64,000 bases of DNA, from assembly GCF_001902145.1 (NCBI RefSeq), contig NZ_MRST01000025.1:558001-622000 (forward strand), read 5' to 3'. Shown in pieces: positions 34,015 to 42,876 of the stretch (position 1 is the first letter of the stretch; each line of letters begins with the position of its first letter). The position numbers were made by a program, and so were the translations under genes. Under the pieces are notes generated by a model. That model was not told the DNA's origin. It did no database searches and saw only the letters and a list, made by a program, of their open reading frames with translations. This DNA is from Pseudomonas fluorescens. Lineage in GTDB: Bacteria > Pseudomonadota > Gammaproteobacteria > Pseudomonadales > Pseudomonadaceae.

Positions 34015-37000
34015 ATGAGCGTGAAAACAGTCGACGTTGAAGGCGTCTTCCGTGACTTTCGCGATTGCTTGAACACCTTTGACGAGTGGGCCGAACGCTT
34101 CTGGAGTTTCTCGGCGCTGGAGGTCGAGCAGGTGTTCAAGGTCGGGGATGACGTCGCGCTCATTGCCCCGATCAATCGTTCCCTGTTTCCCAGCAGTACG
34201 GTCGCCACGTGCCAGGCCACGGGTACGTTGACCCTGGTGCATATGTTCCAGAGCACCCGGTTCGTACCGATCGGCAACACCCCGGTGGTGGTGCAACGCG
34301 TTGATCCAAACGGCGGTCCGCTGGGCGAGCCCCTCCATAAGACCATCGGCCCGAGTGGCATCCTCGAAATCACCGAGTGTGATCGTAACCAGCAATACCG
34401 GGTGAGCTTTTACCCCAACGTTTCCCGGGATCACGTCAAGGCGCTGTATGCGTCCTACCAGTCAGTGATCGCCGCGTTGGAAGCCCGGCTGCGCAAAGAG
34501 TGGACCGACACCTTCCAGGCCCAGTGGAAAAATTACACAGATGCCCGCCCGCTTGACCGGCGCCGCCTGCTGGAAGCGGCCTTTGTCAGTGGGCTGGGCA
34601 AGGCGCTTTACAGCCTGTGGGACAACATCACCGAACTGTCTGCGCTACTGGCAGACCTCAAGCCCAACAGCGAAAAGCTACTGCAATACCTTTCTCAAAC
34701 TGAGCTCGACGAACTGCTGACACTGGGTAGTGACACGATCGCCCAGGGCTTGTTGGTGCTCAGTGATGAGCCGCTGCTGTTTATCTACCTGTCGGCGCTG
34801 GTCAGTTGGATGCGCATGCTGCCGCCGCCGCAGATGGCTGAACTGTGGGGTGAGATTACCGGTGAGGTGCTGATCAATCTGCTGCTGATTCGCGTCTTGG
34901 GTGCGATGGGCGTGGCGGTGCGATTGGGGGCTCGTGTGCTCAGTCACGTCAAATCCGGGCGGGCGCGGGCGTTGTTGGAGCTGCTGGCCAAGCAGGTGGC
35001 GGGGCCTCGACTGGAACCCCATGTCGAGGCCGCCAAGCCGGTGTTGCTAAGCAGTGCGGCGACGCCGGTCAAGGCGGTGCCGGTGGTGCCGTTGAAGGCG
35101 GGCGACACGCTAGTTTCGAACCCGGTGCCGATGGTGCGCGACAAGACCCAGCGCACGACGTTGGTCCGTCAGGAACCTGTCGATGATGTGCCGGCCGTGG
35201 CGTCGAACCCGAAGGGGGATGCGGCGGCGCCTGCGGACAAGACGGCCACCAACGGTTGTCCGGTGTCGATGGTCACCGGGGAGGAATTGCTCACCCTCAC
35301 CGATGGCGTGCTGGATGGGATCTTGCCGTTTGAGTGGACGCGGCTGTACCGCACCAGTGCGGTGGAAGTCGATTGTGGGTTGGGGTTTGGCTGGAGCCAT
35401 GCGCTGGCCCACAGGCTTTGTGTGTCGGGCGATTCGGTGGTGTGGACCGATCATGAGAACCGCTCGACTACCCTGCCCTTGCCCACTGATTCTCGACCGG
35501 CAATCACCAACAGCCTGGCGGAAGCGGCGATCTACTTGGGCTCGGCTCCTGATGAACTGGTGCTGGCCCAAGCCTCGCGGTTCTATCACTTTCGCGACGG
35601 TGTGTTGGTTTCGATCAGCGATGCGTATGACAACCGCCTGCGCCTTTGCCGTGATCATTATGGGCGGATTGAGCGGCTGGATAACGGCGCGGGTCGTTCG
35701 TTGCTGTTGCGTTATGAGCTGGATCGCATCGTGGCGGTGGACTACCAGGCGCATCGTGCCAAAGGACGCGAGCCCTACGTCTGGGAAACCGAGCAGAACC
35801 TTGTTTCCTACGCCTATGACGAAGACGGACAACTGGTTTGCGCGACCAACGCCGTCGGGGAAAGCGAGCGTTATCGGTACGACGATCAGCACGTCATTCT
35901 TGAACGCCAACTGGCCGGTGGCGCGAGTTTCTTTTGGGAATGGGAACACGCTGGCAAGGCGGCGCGTTGCGTCCGGCATTGGGCAAGTTTTTCGCAGATG
36001 GACACGCGTTATGCCTGGGGCGATGACGGGCGTGTCACCGTGCATAACGCCGATGATAGCCAGGAGGTGTATGTCCATGACCAGCGGGCGCGGCTGGTGC
36101 AGAGGATTGATCCGGACGGCGCCACGCATTTTAAATCCTACGACGACCAAGGCCGGCTGACCGTCGAGCAAGACCCAATGGGCGCGGTGACGGCCTATCA
36201 GTACGACGATGCTGGACGCTTGGTGGCGCTGTTTCCGGGGGATGATGAACCCACGTCCTACGAGCATGACAATGGTTTCGTACGGGTGGTACGGCGTGGT
36301 GAAGCGGTCTGGAAATATGAGCGTAATGATCAGGGCGATGTCATCCGCAAGATTGATCCGGATGGCAGCGCGATCGACTACAGCTACAACAAACATGGGC
36401 AACTGACGGGGGTTTGGTACCCCGATCACAGCTGTCATCGGTTGGTGTGGAATGAACGTGGGCAGTTGCTTGAGGAGCAATTGCCCAATGGTGGGATCAA
36501 GCGTTATCGCTATGACGACTTGGGGCGGCAAGTTACCCGTGAGGATGAGCATGGGGCGCAAACCCAATATAAATGGGATGCCGTAGGGCGCCTGCTGAAA
36601 CTGACCCAGCCAGGCGGCGCTTGCCGGGAATTCAGCTACAATCCCTACGGCAAAATCATCGCCGAACGCGACGAACTCGGCCACGTCACCCGCTACGAAT
36701 ACGAAGGTGGCCTGCACCTGATCAGCCGCCGCCTCAACGCCGACGGCACCCAAGTCAAGTACCGCTACGACAACGCCCGGCTGCTGCTCACCGAGATCGA
36801 AAACGAAGCCGGCGAAACCTACCAACTCGACTACAACCCCAACGGCCTGATCCGCCAGGAAACCGGCTTCGACGGCCAACGCACCGCCTACGCCTACGAC
36901 CTCAACGGCAACCTGCTGGAGAAAATTGAATACGGCGACGATGACAGTCAGCTAATCACCCGCTACGAGCGCGACCACGCCGGGCGCCTCGTACGAAAAA

Positions 37001-38754
37001 CCCTGCCCGATGACAGCGTTGTCGACTATGCCTACGACCGCCAAGGCAACCTCCTCAGCGTCGAAGACGGTCACTGGGCCCTGGCCTACGAGTACGACCG
37101 CCAAAACCGCCTCACCGCCGAGCACCAAGGCTGGGGCACCCTGCGTTACGGCTACGACGCTTGCGGCCAGCTGAAAAACCTGTGCCTGCCGGACAACAAC
37201 CGCGTCACTTTCAACCACGACAAAGGCGGCCACCTCGCCACCGTCGAGCTCAACGGTGAAGTACTCACCTCACATCTGTTCAAGAGCGGCCGCGAACACC
37301 AGCGCCAGCAAGGCCAACTGCTCAGCCACTACCACTACGACGACCAACACCGCCTGCACGCCCACGCGGTAACCCAGCAACAAAGCCACCTCTACCAACG
37401 CCAATACGACTACGACAGAACCGGCAACCTCACCCGCCTGCTCGACACCCGCAAAGGCGAACACCTTTACCGCTACGACCCCCTCGCCCGTCTGACCCGC
37501 GCCGACCACTCCCAAGACGTCCAGGAACGCTTCGCCCACAACCCAGCGGGCAACCTGCTGATGCAAGACCGCCCCGGCCCGGACATCGTTGCGGCGAATC
37601 GTCTGATGATCCAGGGCGACCGGCACTATGACTACGACGCCTTCGGCAACCTCATCCGCGAACGGCGCGGCAAAGGCCAGCAACTCGTTACTGAGTACCG
37701 CTACGACTGCCAGCATCGGTTGGTCGGGGTTACAGCGCCCAACGGCCAAACCGCCAGCTATCGCTATGACCCGTTTGGGCGGCGTATCAGCAAGACCGTG
37801 GATGGGAAGACCACCGAGTTTTTCTGGCAAGGCGACAAGCTGATTGCCGAACACCATGCAGAGCGCCATCGCAGCTACCTCTACGAACCCGACAGCTTCC
37901 GCCCATTGGCACTGTTGGAAGGCTTCGGCCCACAAGCCACAACGCCCTACCACTACCAACTCGATCACCTCGGCACACCGCAGGAGCTAACCAGCCCCGA
38001 GGGCGAAATCGTCTGGTCCGCGCACTACCGCGCCTACGGCCAGATCGCCCGGCTCGACGTGGGCAACATCGACAATCCACTGCGTTTTCAGGGTCAGTAT
38101 TTCGATGCGGAAAGCGGGCTGCACTACAACCGCCATCGCTACTACAATCCGGATATTGGTCGCTACCTGACGCCGGACCCGGTGAAACTGGCGGGTGGGA
38201 TCAATGGGTACCGGTATGTGCCCAATCCCACAGGGTGGGTAGATCCGCTTGGACTGAACAGATGCCCAGGTACGGTAGGATGCGAACCATCCTTAGGCGC
38301 TGAAGATCCTTCAACTCCAGCATCAAGTAAGAAATCAGAACCCAACCTTCCGACTCCTCATAATGACGAAGAGTATCTTTTTCGCGGAGACAAAACCCCT
38401 CCAAACGAGGTATTCAAAAATGGCTTTAAAAGCAAAGGCGATAGCGAAGATTTGTACCTACACGCAATTGACAGTAATGACCCTCCCAGCAACTTCATAA
38501 GCACATCGCCATCACGGGCAGTCGGGATCACTTTTGCTACCAGCTACGGAGATAAAAAAGGCTATTTGTACACACTTAAGAGTATTGAGGGGCATGATAT
38601 AAATACAGAACTAGGCAAGCAGGCGCCGTACCCTAAAGAGCTAGAATTCGCTATCCATAACAAAATCGACCCAGAGGATATATTAGGCGCCACCCCAGTA
38701 AAATCTGATGGAACTTACGTTGGATATTCCATACCAAACCCCAACAGGAAATAA
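34015..38754 (+). CDS. RHS-repeat polymorphic toxin with C-terminal ADP-ribosyltransferase domain
   Basis: This 1579-residue protein has an N-terminal region of unknown fold, a hydrophobic stretch (about 250-315), and a DUF6531-like entry (NGCPVSMVTGEELLTLTDGV). Many YD/RHS repeats of the type YRYDDLGRQV form a predicted shell, and the RHS core ends at DPLGL (1410-1414), a likely self-cleavage site. The last 165 residues differ in composition. They show the Arg-Ser-Glu pattern of cholera-type mono-ADP-ribosyltransferases: YLFRGDKTPP with Arg1457, FISTSPS (1496-1498), GYLYTLKS, and KELEFAI with Glu1542/Glu1544. The target is unknown. The ATG at 34015 is preferred over a TTG at 33979, and no good ribosome-binding site is visible. 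An immunity gene follows. VgrG, PAAR or Eag partners are not in the window. Confidence 0.9.
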   Translation: MSVKTVDVEGVFRDFRDCLNTFDEWAERFWSFSALEVEQVFKVGDDVALIAPINRSLFPSSTVATCQATGTLTLVHMFQSTRFVPIGNTPVVVQRVDPNGGPLGEPLHKTIGPSGILEITECDRNQQYRVSFYPNVSRDHVKALYASYQSVIAALEARLRKEWTDTFQAQWKNYTDARPLDRRRLLEAAFVSGLGKALYSLWDNITELSALLADLKPNSEKLLQYLSQTELDELLTLGSDTIAQGLLVLSDEPLLFIYLSALVSWMRMLPPPQMAELWGEITGEVLINLLLIRVLGAMGVAVRLGARVLSHVKSGRARALLELLAKQVAGPRLEPHVEAAKPVLLSSAATPVKAVPVVPLKAGDTLVSNPVPMVRDKTQRTTLVRQEPVDDVPAVASNPKGDAAAPADKTATNGCPVSMVTGEELLTLTDGVLDGILPFEWTRLYRTSAVEVDCGLGFGWSHALAHRLCVSGDSVVWTDHENRSTTLPLPTDSRPAITNSLAEAAIYLGSAPDELVLAQASRFYHFRDGVLVSISDAYDNRLRLCRDHYGRIERLDNGAGRSLLLRYELDRIVAVDYQAHRAKGREPYVWETEQNLVSYAYDEDGQLVCATNAVGESERYRYDDQHVILERQLAGGASFFWEWEHAGKAARCVRHWASFSQMDTRYAWGDDGRVTVHNADDSQEVYVHDQRARLVQRIDPDGATHFKSYDDQGRLTVEQDPMGAVTAYQYDDAGRLVALFPGDDEPTSYEHDNGFVRVVRRGEAVWKYERNDQGDVIRKIDPDGSAIDYSYNKHGQLTGVWYPDHSCHRLVWNERGQLLEEQLPNGGIKRYRYDDLGRQVTREDEHGAQTQYKWDAVGRLLKLTQPGGACREFSYNPYGKIIAERDELGHVTRYEYEGGLHLISRRLNADGTQVKYRYDNARLLLTEIENEAGETYQLDYNPNGLIRQETGFDGQRTAYAYDLNGNLLEKIEYGDDDSQLITRYERDHAGRLVRKTLPDDSVVDYAYDRQGNLLSVEDGHWALAYEYDRQNRLTAEHQGWGTLRYGYDACGQLKNLCLPDNNRVTFNHDKGGHLATVELNGEVLTSHLFKSGREHQRQQGQLLSHYHYDDQHRLHAHAVTQQQSHLYQRQYDYDRTGNLTRLLDTRKGEHLYRYDPLARLTRADHSQDVQERFAHNPAGNLLMQDRPGPDIVAANRLMIQGDRHYDYDAFGNLIRERRGKGQQLVTEYRYDCQHRLVGVTAPNGQTASYRYDPFGRRISKTVDGKTTEFFWQGDKLIAEHHAERHRSYLYEPDSFRPLALLEGFGPQATTPYHYQLDHLGTPQELTSPEGEIVWSAHYRAYGQIARLDVGNIDNPLRFQGQYFDAESGLHYNRHRYYNPDIGRYLTPDPVKLAGGINGYRYVPNPTGWVDPLGLNRCPGTVGCEPSLGAEDPSTPASSKKSEPNLPTPHNDEEYLFRGDKTPPNEVFKNGFKSKGDSEDLYLHAIDSNDPPSNFISTSPSRAVGITFATSYGDKKGYLYTLKSIEGHDINTELGKQAPYPKELEFAIHNKIDPEDILGATPVKSDGTYVGYSIPNPNRK

Positions 38755-38755
38755 A

Positions 38756-39169
38756 ATGAAAACTAAAAATATAAAGGTAATAATCAAAAACGAGCACAAG
38801 GAGGTCACCGTCAAATATGACCCAAGGAAGCTCACCATGACATTTTCAGAGGCCGACAACTTTAAAAAAGTTTATGAAGGGCATGACCTATATATTTGCC
38901 TCGCAAAAATCAGAGCAGACTTCCCGCATATAACTTTTTTATGCAAAGGGGCAAAAATAAATGTTAAACCATCAAGAATGGCTTCTCAGATGAGCGCAGG
39001 GCTCGTCGCATACGAAATGACTTTAGGTCAGCAAGCTACCAACGATGACATAGTCCATTTGTTTGACTACGAAGAGGAGAACCTAACAAACGACCCCCAG
39101 GAACAAATTGATTTCTTCAGGAAATGGTTGGTGTCACTAGGTGCGCAAGATTACGAAAAATTCAACTAA
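38756..39169 (+). CDS. Probable immunity protein for the RHS toxin
   Basis: The 137-residue soluble protein begins one base after the RHS stop codon, with its AGGA site inside the end of the toxin gene, so the two are translated together. It is AT-rich, as is the toxin tip, unlike all other genes here. It begins MKTKNIKVIIKNEHKEVTVK and has an acidic end (HLFDYEEENLTNDPQEQIDF). There is no signal peptide, so it would act in the cytosol, where an ADP-ribosyltransferase would attack. I recognise no family. The role is inferred from position and composition. Confidence 0.7.
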   Translation: MKTKNIKVIIKNEHKEVTVKYDPRKLTMTFSEADNFKKVYEGHDLYICLAKIRADFPHITFLCKGAKINVKPSRMASQMSAGLVAYEMTLGQQATNDDIVHLFDYEEENLTNDPQEQIDFFRKWLVSLGAQDYEKFN

Positions 39170-39185
39170 GTTATGAGTGCCCCTC

Positions 39186-39215
39186 CCCCTGTGATTAGCC
39201 AGCTCACCACAGGGG
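39186..39215. terminator. Stem-loop between the immunity gene and hemB
   Basis: CCCCTGTG and CACAGGGG form an 8-bp stem between two convergent genes. No T-run follows on either strand, so its role as a terminator is uncertain. Confidence 0.4.
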
Positions 39216-39228
39216 AGAAACGATATCC

Positions 39229-40203
39229 TTAAATCCCCGCCACCGCCAAATCCATCGCAAAATACGTAAATATCAAATCCGCCCCCGCCCGCTTGATCGA
39301 CCCTAACGTCTCGCGCACCACTCGATCCTCATCAATCGCCCCGGCCTGTGCGCCGAACTTGATCATTGCGTACTCACCGCTCACCTGGTACGCCGCCACT
39401 GGTAAGCGTGATGCCTCGCGGATATCACGGATGATGTCAAGGTAGGCACCGGCTGGCTTGACCATCAGCGCATCGGCGCCTTCCTGTTCGTCCAGCAGCG
39501 ATTCGCGCACGGCTTCGCGGCGGTTCATCGGGTTCATTTGGTAGCTTTTACGGTCGCCCTTGAGGGCGCTGCCGCCGGCTTCGCGGAAAGGGCCGTAGAG
39601 GGCCGAGGCGAATTTGGTGGAGTAGGCCATGATCGGGATGTGGGTGAAGCCGGCGTCATCCAGGGCGCGGCGGATGGCCTGGACCTGGCCGTCCATCGCG
39701 GCTGACGGGGCGATCACGTCGGCGCCGGCGCGGGCGGCGGCCACGGCTTGTTTGCCGAGGTTGACCAGGGTCGCGTCGTTGTCGACATGGGCACCGTGCA
39801 TCACGCCGCAGTGGCCGTGGTCGGTGTATTCGCAGAAGCAGGTATCGGACATCACGATCATTTCCGGCACGGCGTCCTTGATGATCGAGGACATGCGCGA
39901 AACCAGGCCGCGTTCTTTCCATGTGTCGCTGCCGCTGGCGTCGAGGTGGTGGGACACACCGAAGGTCATGACCGACTTGATGCCGGCGCGGGCGTAACGC
40001 TCGATCTCACCGGCCAGTTTTTTCTCGGGGATGCGCAACACACCCGGCATGCTGGTGATAGGCACGAAGTCGTCGATTTCTTCTTCGACGAAAATCGGCA
40101 GTACCAGGTCGTTGAGGGTGAATTCGCTTTCCTGGAACAGGCCACGCAGCTCCGGGGAGCGGCGCAGGCGACGTGGGCGGGCTTGGGGGAACTGGCTGGT
40201 CAT
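39229..40203 (-). CDS. hemB: Delta-aminolevulinic acid dehydratase (porphobilinogen synthase), zinc type
   Basis: The 324-residue enzyme condenses two 5-aminolevulinate molecules to porphobilinogen in haem synthesis. Catalytic lysines lie in MAYSTKFASALYGP and LMVKPAGAYLD. The metal-site segment reads DTCFCEYTDHGHCG, with Cys122, Cys124 and Cys132, which marks the zinc-dependent form. The P. aeruginosa enzyme, as I recall it, lacks these cysteines and uses Mg2+. A second, Mg-type hemB may therefore exist elsewhere in this genome. AGGA lies six bases before the ATG. Confidence 0.95.
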   Translation of the reverse strand: MTSQFPQARPRRLRRSPELRGLFQESEFTLNDLVLPIFVEEEIDDFVPITSMPGVLRIPEKKLAGEIERYARAGIKSVMTFGVSHHLDASGSDTWKERGLVSRMSSIIKDAVPEMIVMSDTCFCEYTDHGHCGVMHGAHVDNDATLVNLGKQAVAAARAGADVIAPSAAMDGQVQAIRRALDDAGFTHIPIMAYSTKFASALYGPFREAGGSALKGDRKSYQMNPMNRREAVRESLLDEQEGADALMVKPAGAYLDIIRDIREASRLPVAAYQVSGEYAMIKFGAQAGAIDEDRVVRETLGSIKRAGADLIFTYFAMDLAVAGI

Positions 40204-40319
40204 GGCAATCCTGAAAAATGGCTGAACACTTTGGGGCGAAAGCTTATGCCCCCAAGTCCCGGCAACACAAATGCCGAGGGGCCAATAGTGTATTGCCGGG
40301 TGCGTAACAATTCATTGAT

Positions 40320-41162
40320 CTAAAGCTGCAGACGCCCTTCGATGCACAACGCTACGGCGCCTCCCACCCAGATTTGATCGCCCTGGCGCTCGATATGAAT
40401 ACGCCCCGCTCGCCCAATCGCCGTGCCCTGGCTGACCACGTAACGGCTGGGAGCCAGGCCCTCGACGAGCAGCCATTGGGCCACGCCGGCATTCAAGCTG
40501 CCGGTGGCCGGGTCTTCAGCGACGCCATCGCCAGCGACAAAAGCGCGCACTTCAAATTGCGCGTCCACCGCATCACGCGTCGGATCACAGGGAGCGATCA
40601 CCCCTACGGCCAGACCCAGCAGTTGCGAATAGTCCGGTTGCAACGCAAGCACCGCATCACGATCAGCCAGCATCACCGCCAGCCAGCCCGCACCATTGTC
40701 GACCCACTGGCTGCGCACAATGGCCTCGGGCGGCAGGCCCAATGCCAGGCGCACACGCTCCAGCAACGGAGCCTCCACCGGGCCGGCGCGCAACAACGGC
40801 GGCGCGATAAACGCCAGTTCATGGCCTTGGCGGCGAATACGCACCAGGCCGATTTCGCACTCCTGGATGATCTCCTCCCCACGTGGCACACCGCCGGCTT
40901 GCAACCAGGCGTGGCAACTGCCCAGCGTCGGATGCCCGGCGAACGGCAGCTCCTTGAGGGTGGTGAAGATTCTCACCCGGTAGTCGGCGCGCGGGTCGCG
41001 AGGTGTGAGTAAAAACGTGGTTTCGCTAAGGTTGGTCCAATTGGCGAAGTCCGCCATCTGCTGGTCGGTGAGGCTATCGGCCCCCAGCACCACAGCCAAC
41101 GGGTTGCCTTTAAGCGGCACGCTACTGAATACATCCAGTTGTTGAAAATCGAAAATCGGCAT
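40320..41162 (-). CDS. PhzF family phenazine biosynthesis-like isomerase
   Basis: The 280-residue protein has the PhzF/diaminopimelate-epimerase-like fold: FQQLDVFSSVPLKGNPLAVV, NLSETTFLL with the catalytic Glu, and RIFTTLKELPFAGHPTLGSC. VAEDPATGSLNAGVAQWL lies in the second half. PhzF catalyses an isomerisation in phenazine synthesis, but no other phz gene is present, so the substrate is unknown. It begins three bases after the stop of the glutathione transferase gene, with which it forms an operon. Confidence 0.9.
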   Translation of the reverse strand: MPIFDFQQLDVFSSVPLKGNPLAVVLGADSLTDQQMADFANWTNLSETTFLLTPRDPRADYRVRIFTTLKELPFAGHPTLGSCHAWLQAGGVPRGEEIIQECEIGLVRIRRQGHELAFIAPPLLRAGPVEAPLLERVRLALGLPPEAIVRSQWVDNGAGWLAVMLADRDAVLALQPDYSQLLGLAVGVIAPCDPTRDAVDAQFEVRAFVAGDGVAEDPATGSLNAGVAQWLLVEGLAPSRYVVSQGTAIGRAGRIHIERQGDQIWVGGAVALCIEGRLQL

Positions 41163-41165
41163 GCT

Positions 41166-41864
41166 TCAGCTCGGAATGTTCAGGCCACGGATCACCGCCG
41201 GACGTGCGACAAAGCCGTCCAACGCGCGCAGTACATTAGGGAAATCGGCGATGCCCACCAGGTCACCGGACTCGTAGAAACCAATCAGGTTGCGAACCCA
41301 TGGAAAGGTCGCAATGTCGGCGATGCTGTACTCATCGCCCATGATCCAGGTGCGGCCCAGCAGGCGCTTTTCCAGCACGCCCAGCAAGCGCCGCGATTCG
41401 GCGGCGTAGCGGTCACGCGGGCGCTTGTCTTCATACGCCTTGCCGGCGAATTTGTTGAAGAACCCGAGTTGGCCAAACATCGGGCCAATGCCGCCCATCT
41501 GGAACATCAACCATTGCAGGGTTTCATAGCGCGTGGCCGGGTCTTCGGAGAGCAACTGGCTGGTCTTTTCCGCCAGGTAAATGAGGATCGCACCGGATTC
41601 AAACAGCGCCAGCGGCTGCCCGCTCGGGCCGTTGGGGTCGATGATCGCAGGGATCTTGTTGTTGGGGTTCAGAGACAGAAACTCGGGAGACAACTGGTCC
41701 TGGGTGTCGAAGCTGACCTTGTGCGCCTCATAGGGCAGGCCCAGCTCTTCGAGCATGATCGACACCTTGACGCCGTTGGGCGTGGGCAACGAATACAACT
41801 GCAGGCGTTCCGGGTGCTGGGCGGGCCATTTGCTGTTGATCGGGAAAGCGGCAAGTGCGTTCAT
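41166..41864 (-). CDS. Glutathione S-transferase family protein
   Basis: The 232-residue protein has the thioredoxin-like N-terminal domain of GSTs (LQLYSLPTPNGVKVSIMLEE, NNKIPAIIDPNG, LFESGAILIYLAEKT) and an all-helical C-terminal domain (GDEYSIADIATFPWVR with the N-capping motif). It resembles YfcG/YghU-like disulphide reductases. A long in-frame extension upstream is excluded because AGGGGG sits eight bases before the ATG at 41864. It is followed by the PhzF-like gene. Confidence 0.92.
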   Translation of the reverse strand: MNALAAFPINSKWPAQHPERLQLYSLPTPNGVKVSIMLEELGLPYEAHKVSFDTQDQLSPEFLSLNPNNKIPAIIDPNGPSGQPLALFESGAILIYLAEKTSQLLSEDPATRYETLQWLMFQMGGIGPMFGQLGFFNKFAGKAYEDKRPRDRYAAESRRLLGVLEKRLLGRTWIMGDEYSIADIATFPWVRNLIGFYESGDLVGIADFPNVLRALDGFVARPAVIRGLNIPS

Positions 41865-42116
41865 CGAGAACCCCCTGGACGGAAAAGCCCCCATCATAGT
41901 CATCTGCCTGCCGCCGTGCATGGGTCATCGTTGCGAAACATTTGCCGGCTAGTATCCCGCGTGGGCGAACCAAAGCGCCCGAATGCACTCTTAAGAGCGC
42001 CCGAAGCATGAATGGAGGCACCTTGCTATATCGACAGGGAACACCGCAGGACGCTGATGCGTCACTGGGGCCGGGCTTGTCCGCCTTAACCCGACGCACG
42101 AAGACTCGAACCTATC

Positions 42117-42818
42117 ATGAAGATCAAGCCTCTGCGCCTTGTGCAACGCTGCAAACAATATTCCTACATGATGTTGCCGCTGCTGCTGGTCAGCGCCGCC
42201 ATCGTCACCGCCCTGGACGCCCGTGAAAGCCGTGCGCAACCGGTCGATGGCGTGCAAACCCTGGTATTCCTGCGCCACGGCGAAAAACCGGCCGGAGGCC
42301 TGGGCCAACTCAATTGCCAGGGCCTGAACCGCGCCATGAACTTGGCGACCCTGTTGCCGGAAAAGTTCGGCAAAGCCAACTATGTGTTCGCTGCCAACCC
42401 GACGCGCAACGTCGAGGAAGGCGAACTGGATAACTCCTACAGCTACATTCGCCCACTGATCACCATCAGCCCCAGCGCGATCAAGCTAGGCCTGCCGGTG
42501 AATATCGAGTTCTCGGCGAATGACACCAGTGCCCTGGCCGAAGAACTGGTCGAGGACAAGTACCGCAACGCCACGATCTATACGGCCTGGTCCCATGGGT
42601 ACTTGCCGGAACTGATCAACAAAGTCGCCAGCGAAGCGGCCGGTGAAAAACACACCATTACCGATGATTGGTCTGGAAATGACTACGACTCCCTGTACGT
42701 GCTGACATTGACCTGGCACAACGGCAAGGCTTCGCTGCTCAGCCGCAACTACAAGCAAGGGCTGAATAACGGAGGGGAAAACTGTCCGGACCCGACCCAG
42801 GTCAGCGCAGATATCTGA
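42117..42818 (+). CDS. Histidine phosphatase superfamily protein, membrane-anchored or secreted
   Basis: The 233-residue protein has an N-terminal hydrophobic segment (YMMLPLLLVSAAIVTALDA) and the phosphohistidine motif FLRHGEKP. CQGLNRAMNLATLLPEKF and a later WSHGYLPELINKV complete the core, where the second His may be catalytic. The family includes phosphatases and phosphoglycerate mutases. The hydrophobic start suggests action in the periplasm. No ribosome-binding site is obvious. It is 58 bp before the permease gene on the same strand. The substrate is unknown. Confidence 0.82.
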   Translation: MKIKPLRLVQRCKQYSYMMLPLLLVSAAIVTALDARESRAQPVDGVQTLVFLRHGEKPAGGLGQLNCQGLNRAMNLATLLPEKFGKANYVFAANPTRNVEEGELDNSYSYIRPLITISPSAIKLGLPVNIEFSANDTSALAEELVEDKYRNATIYTAWSHGYLPELINKVASEAAGEKHTITDDWSGNDYDSLYVLTLTWHNGKASLLSRNYKQGLNNGGENCPDPTQVSADI

Positions 42819-42876
42819 AGCTTGGGCCGCAGGGGCGTATGATGCCGGGCTAACGACTCACCTGCGGATCATCTCC

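Noticed and set aside
32656..34434. A 592-residue version of the DUF1615 protein
   Set aside because: The upstream part is antisense to the RHS gene, and the lipoprotein signal peptide begins at 33741.
35110..36879. A 589-residue open frame opposite the RHS gene
   Set aside because: It is a shadow of the YD-repeat coding strand, with no domain motif.
40320..41162. A phenazine cluster around the PhzF-like gene
   Set aside because: No other phz gene is near, and PhzF-like proteins are common outside phenazine pathways.
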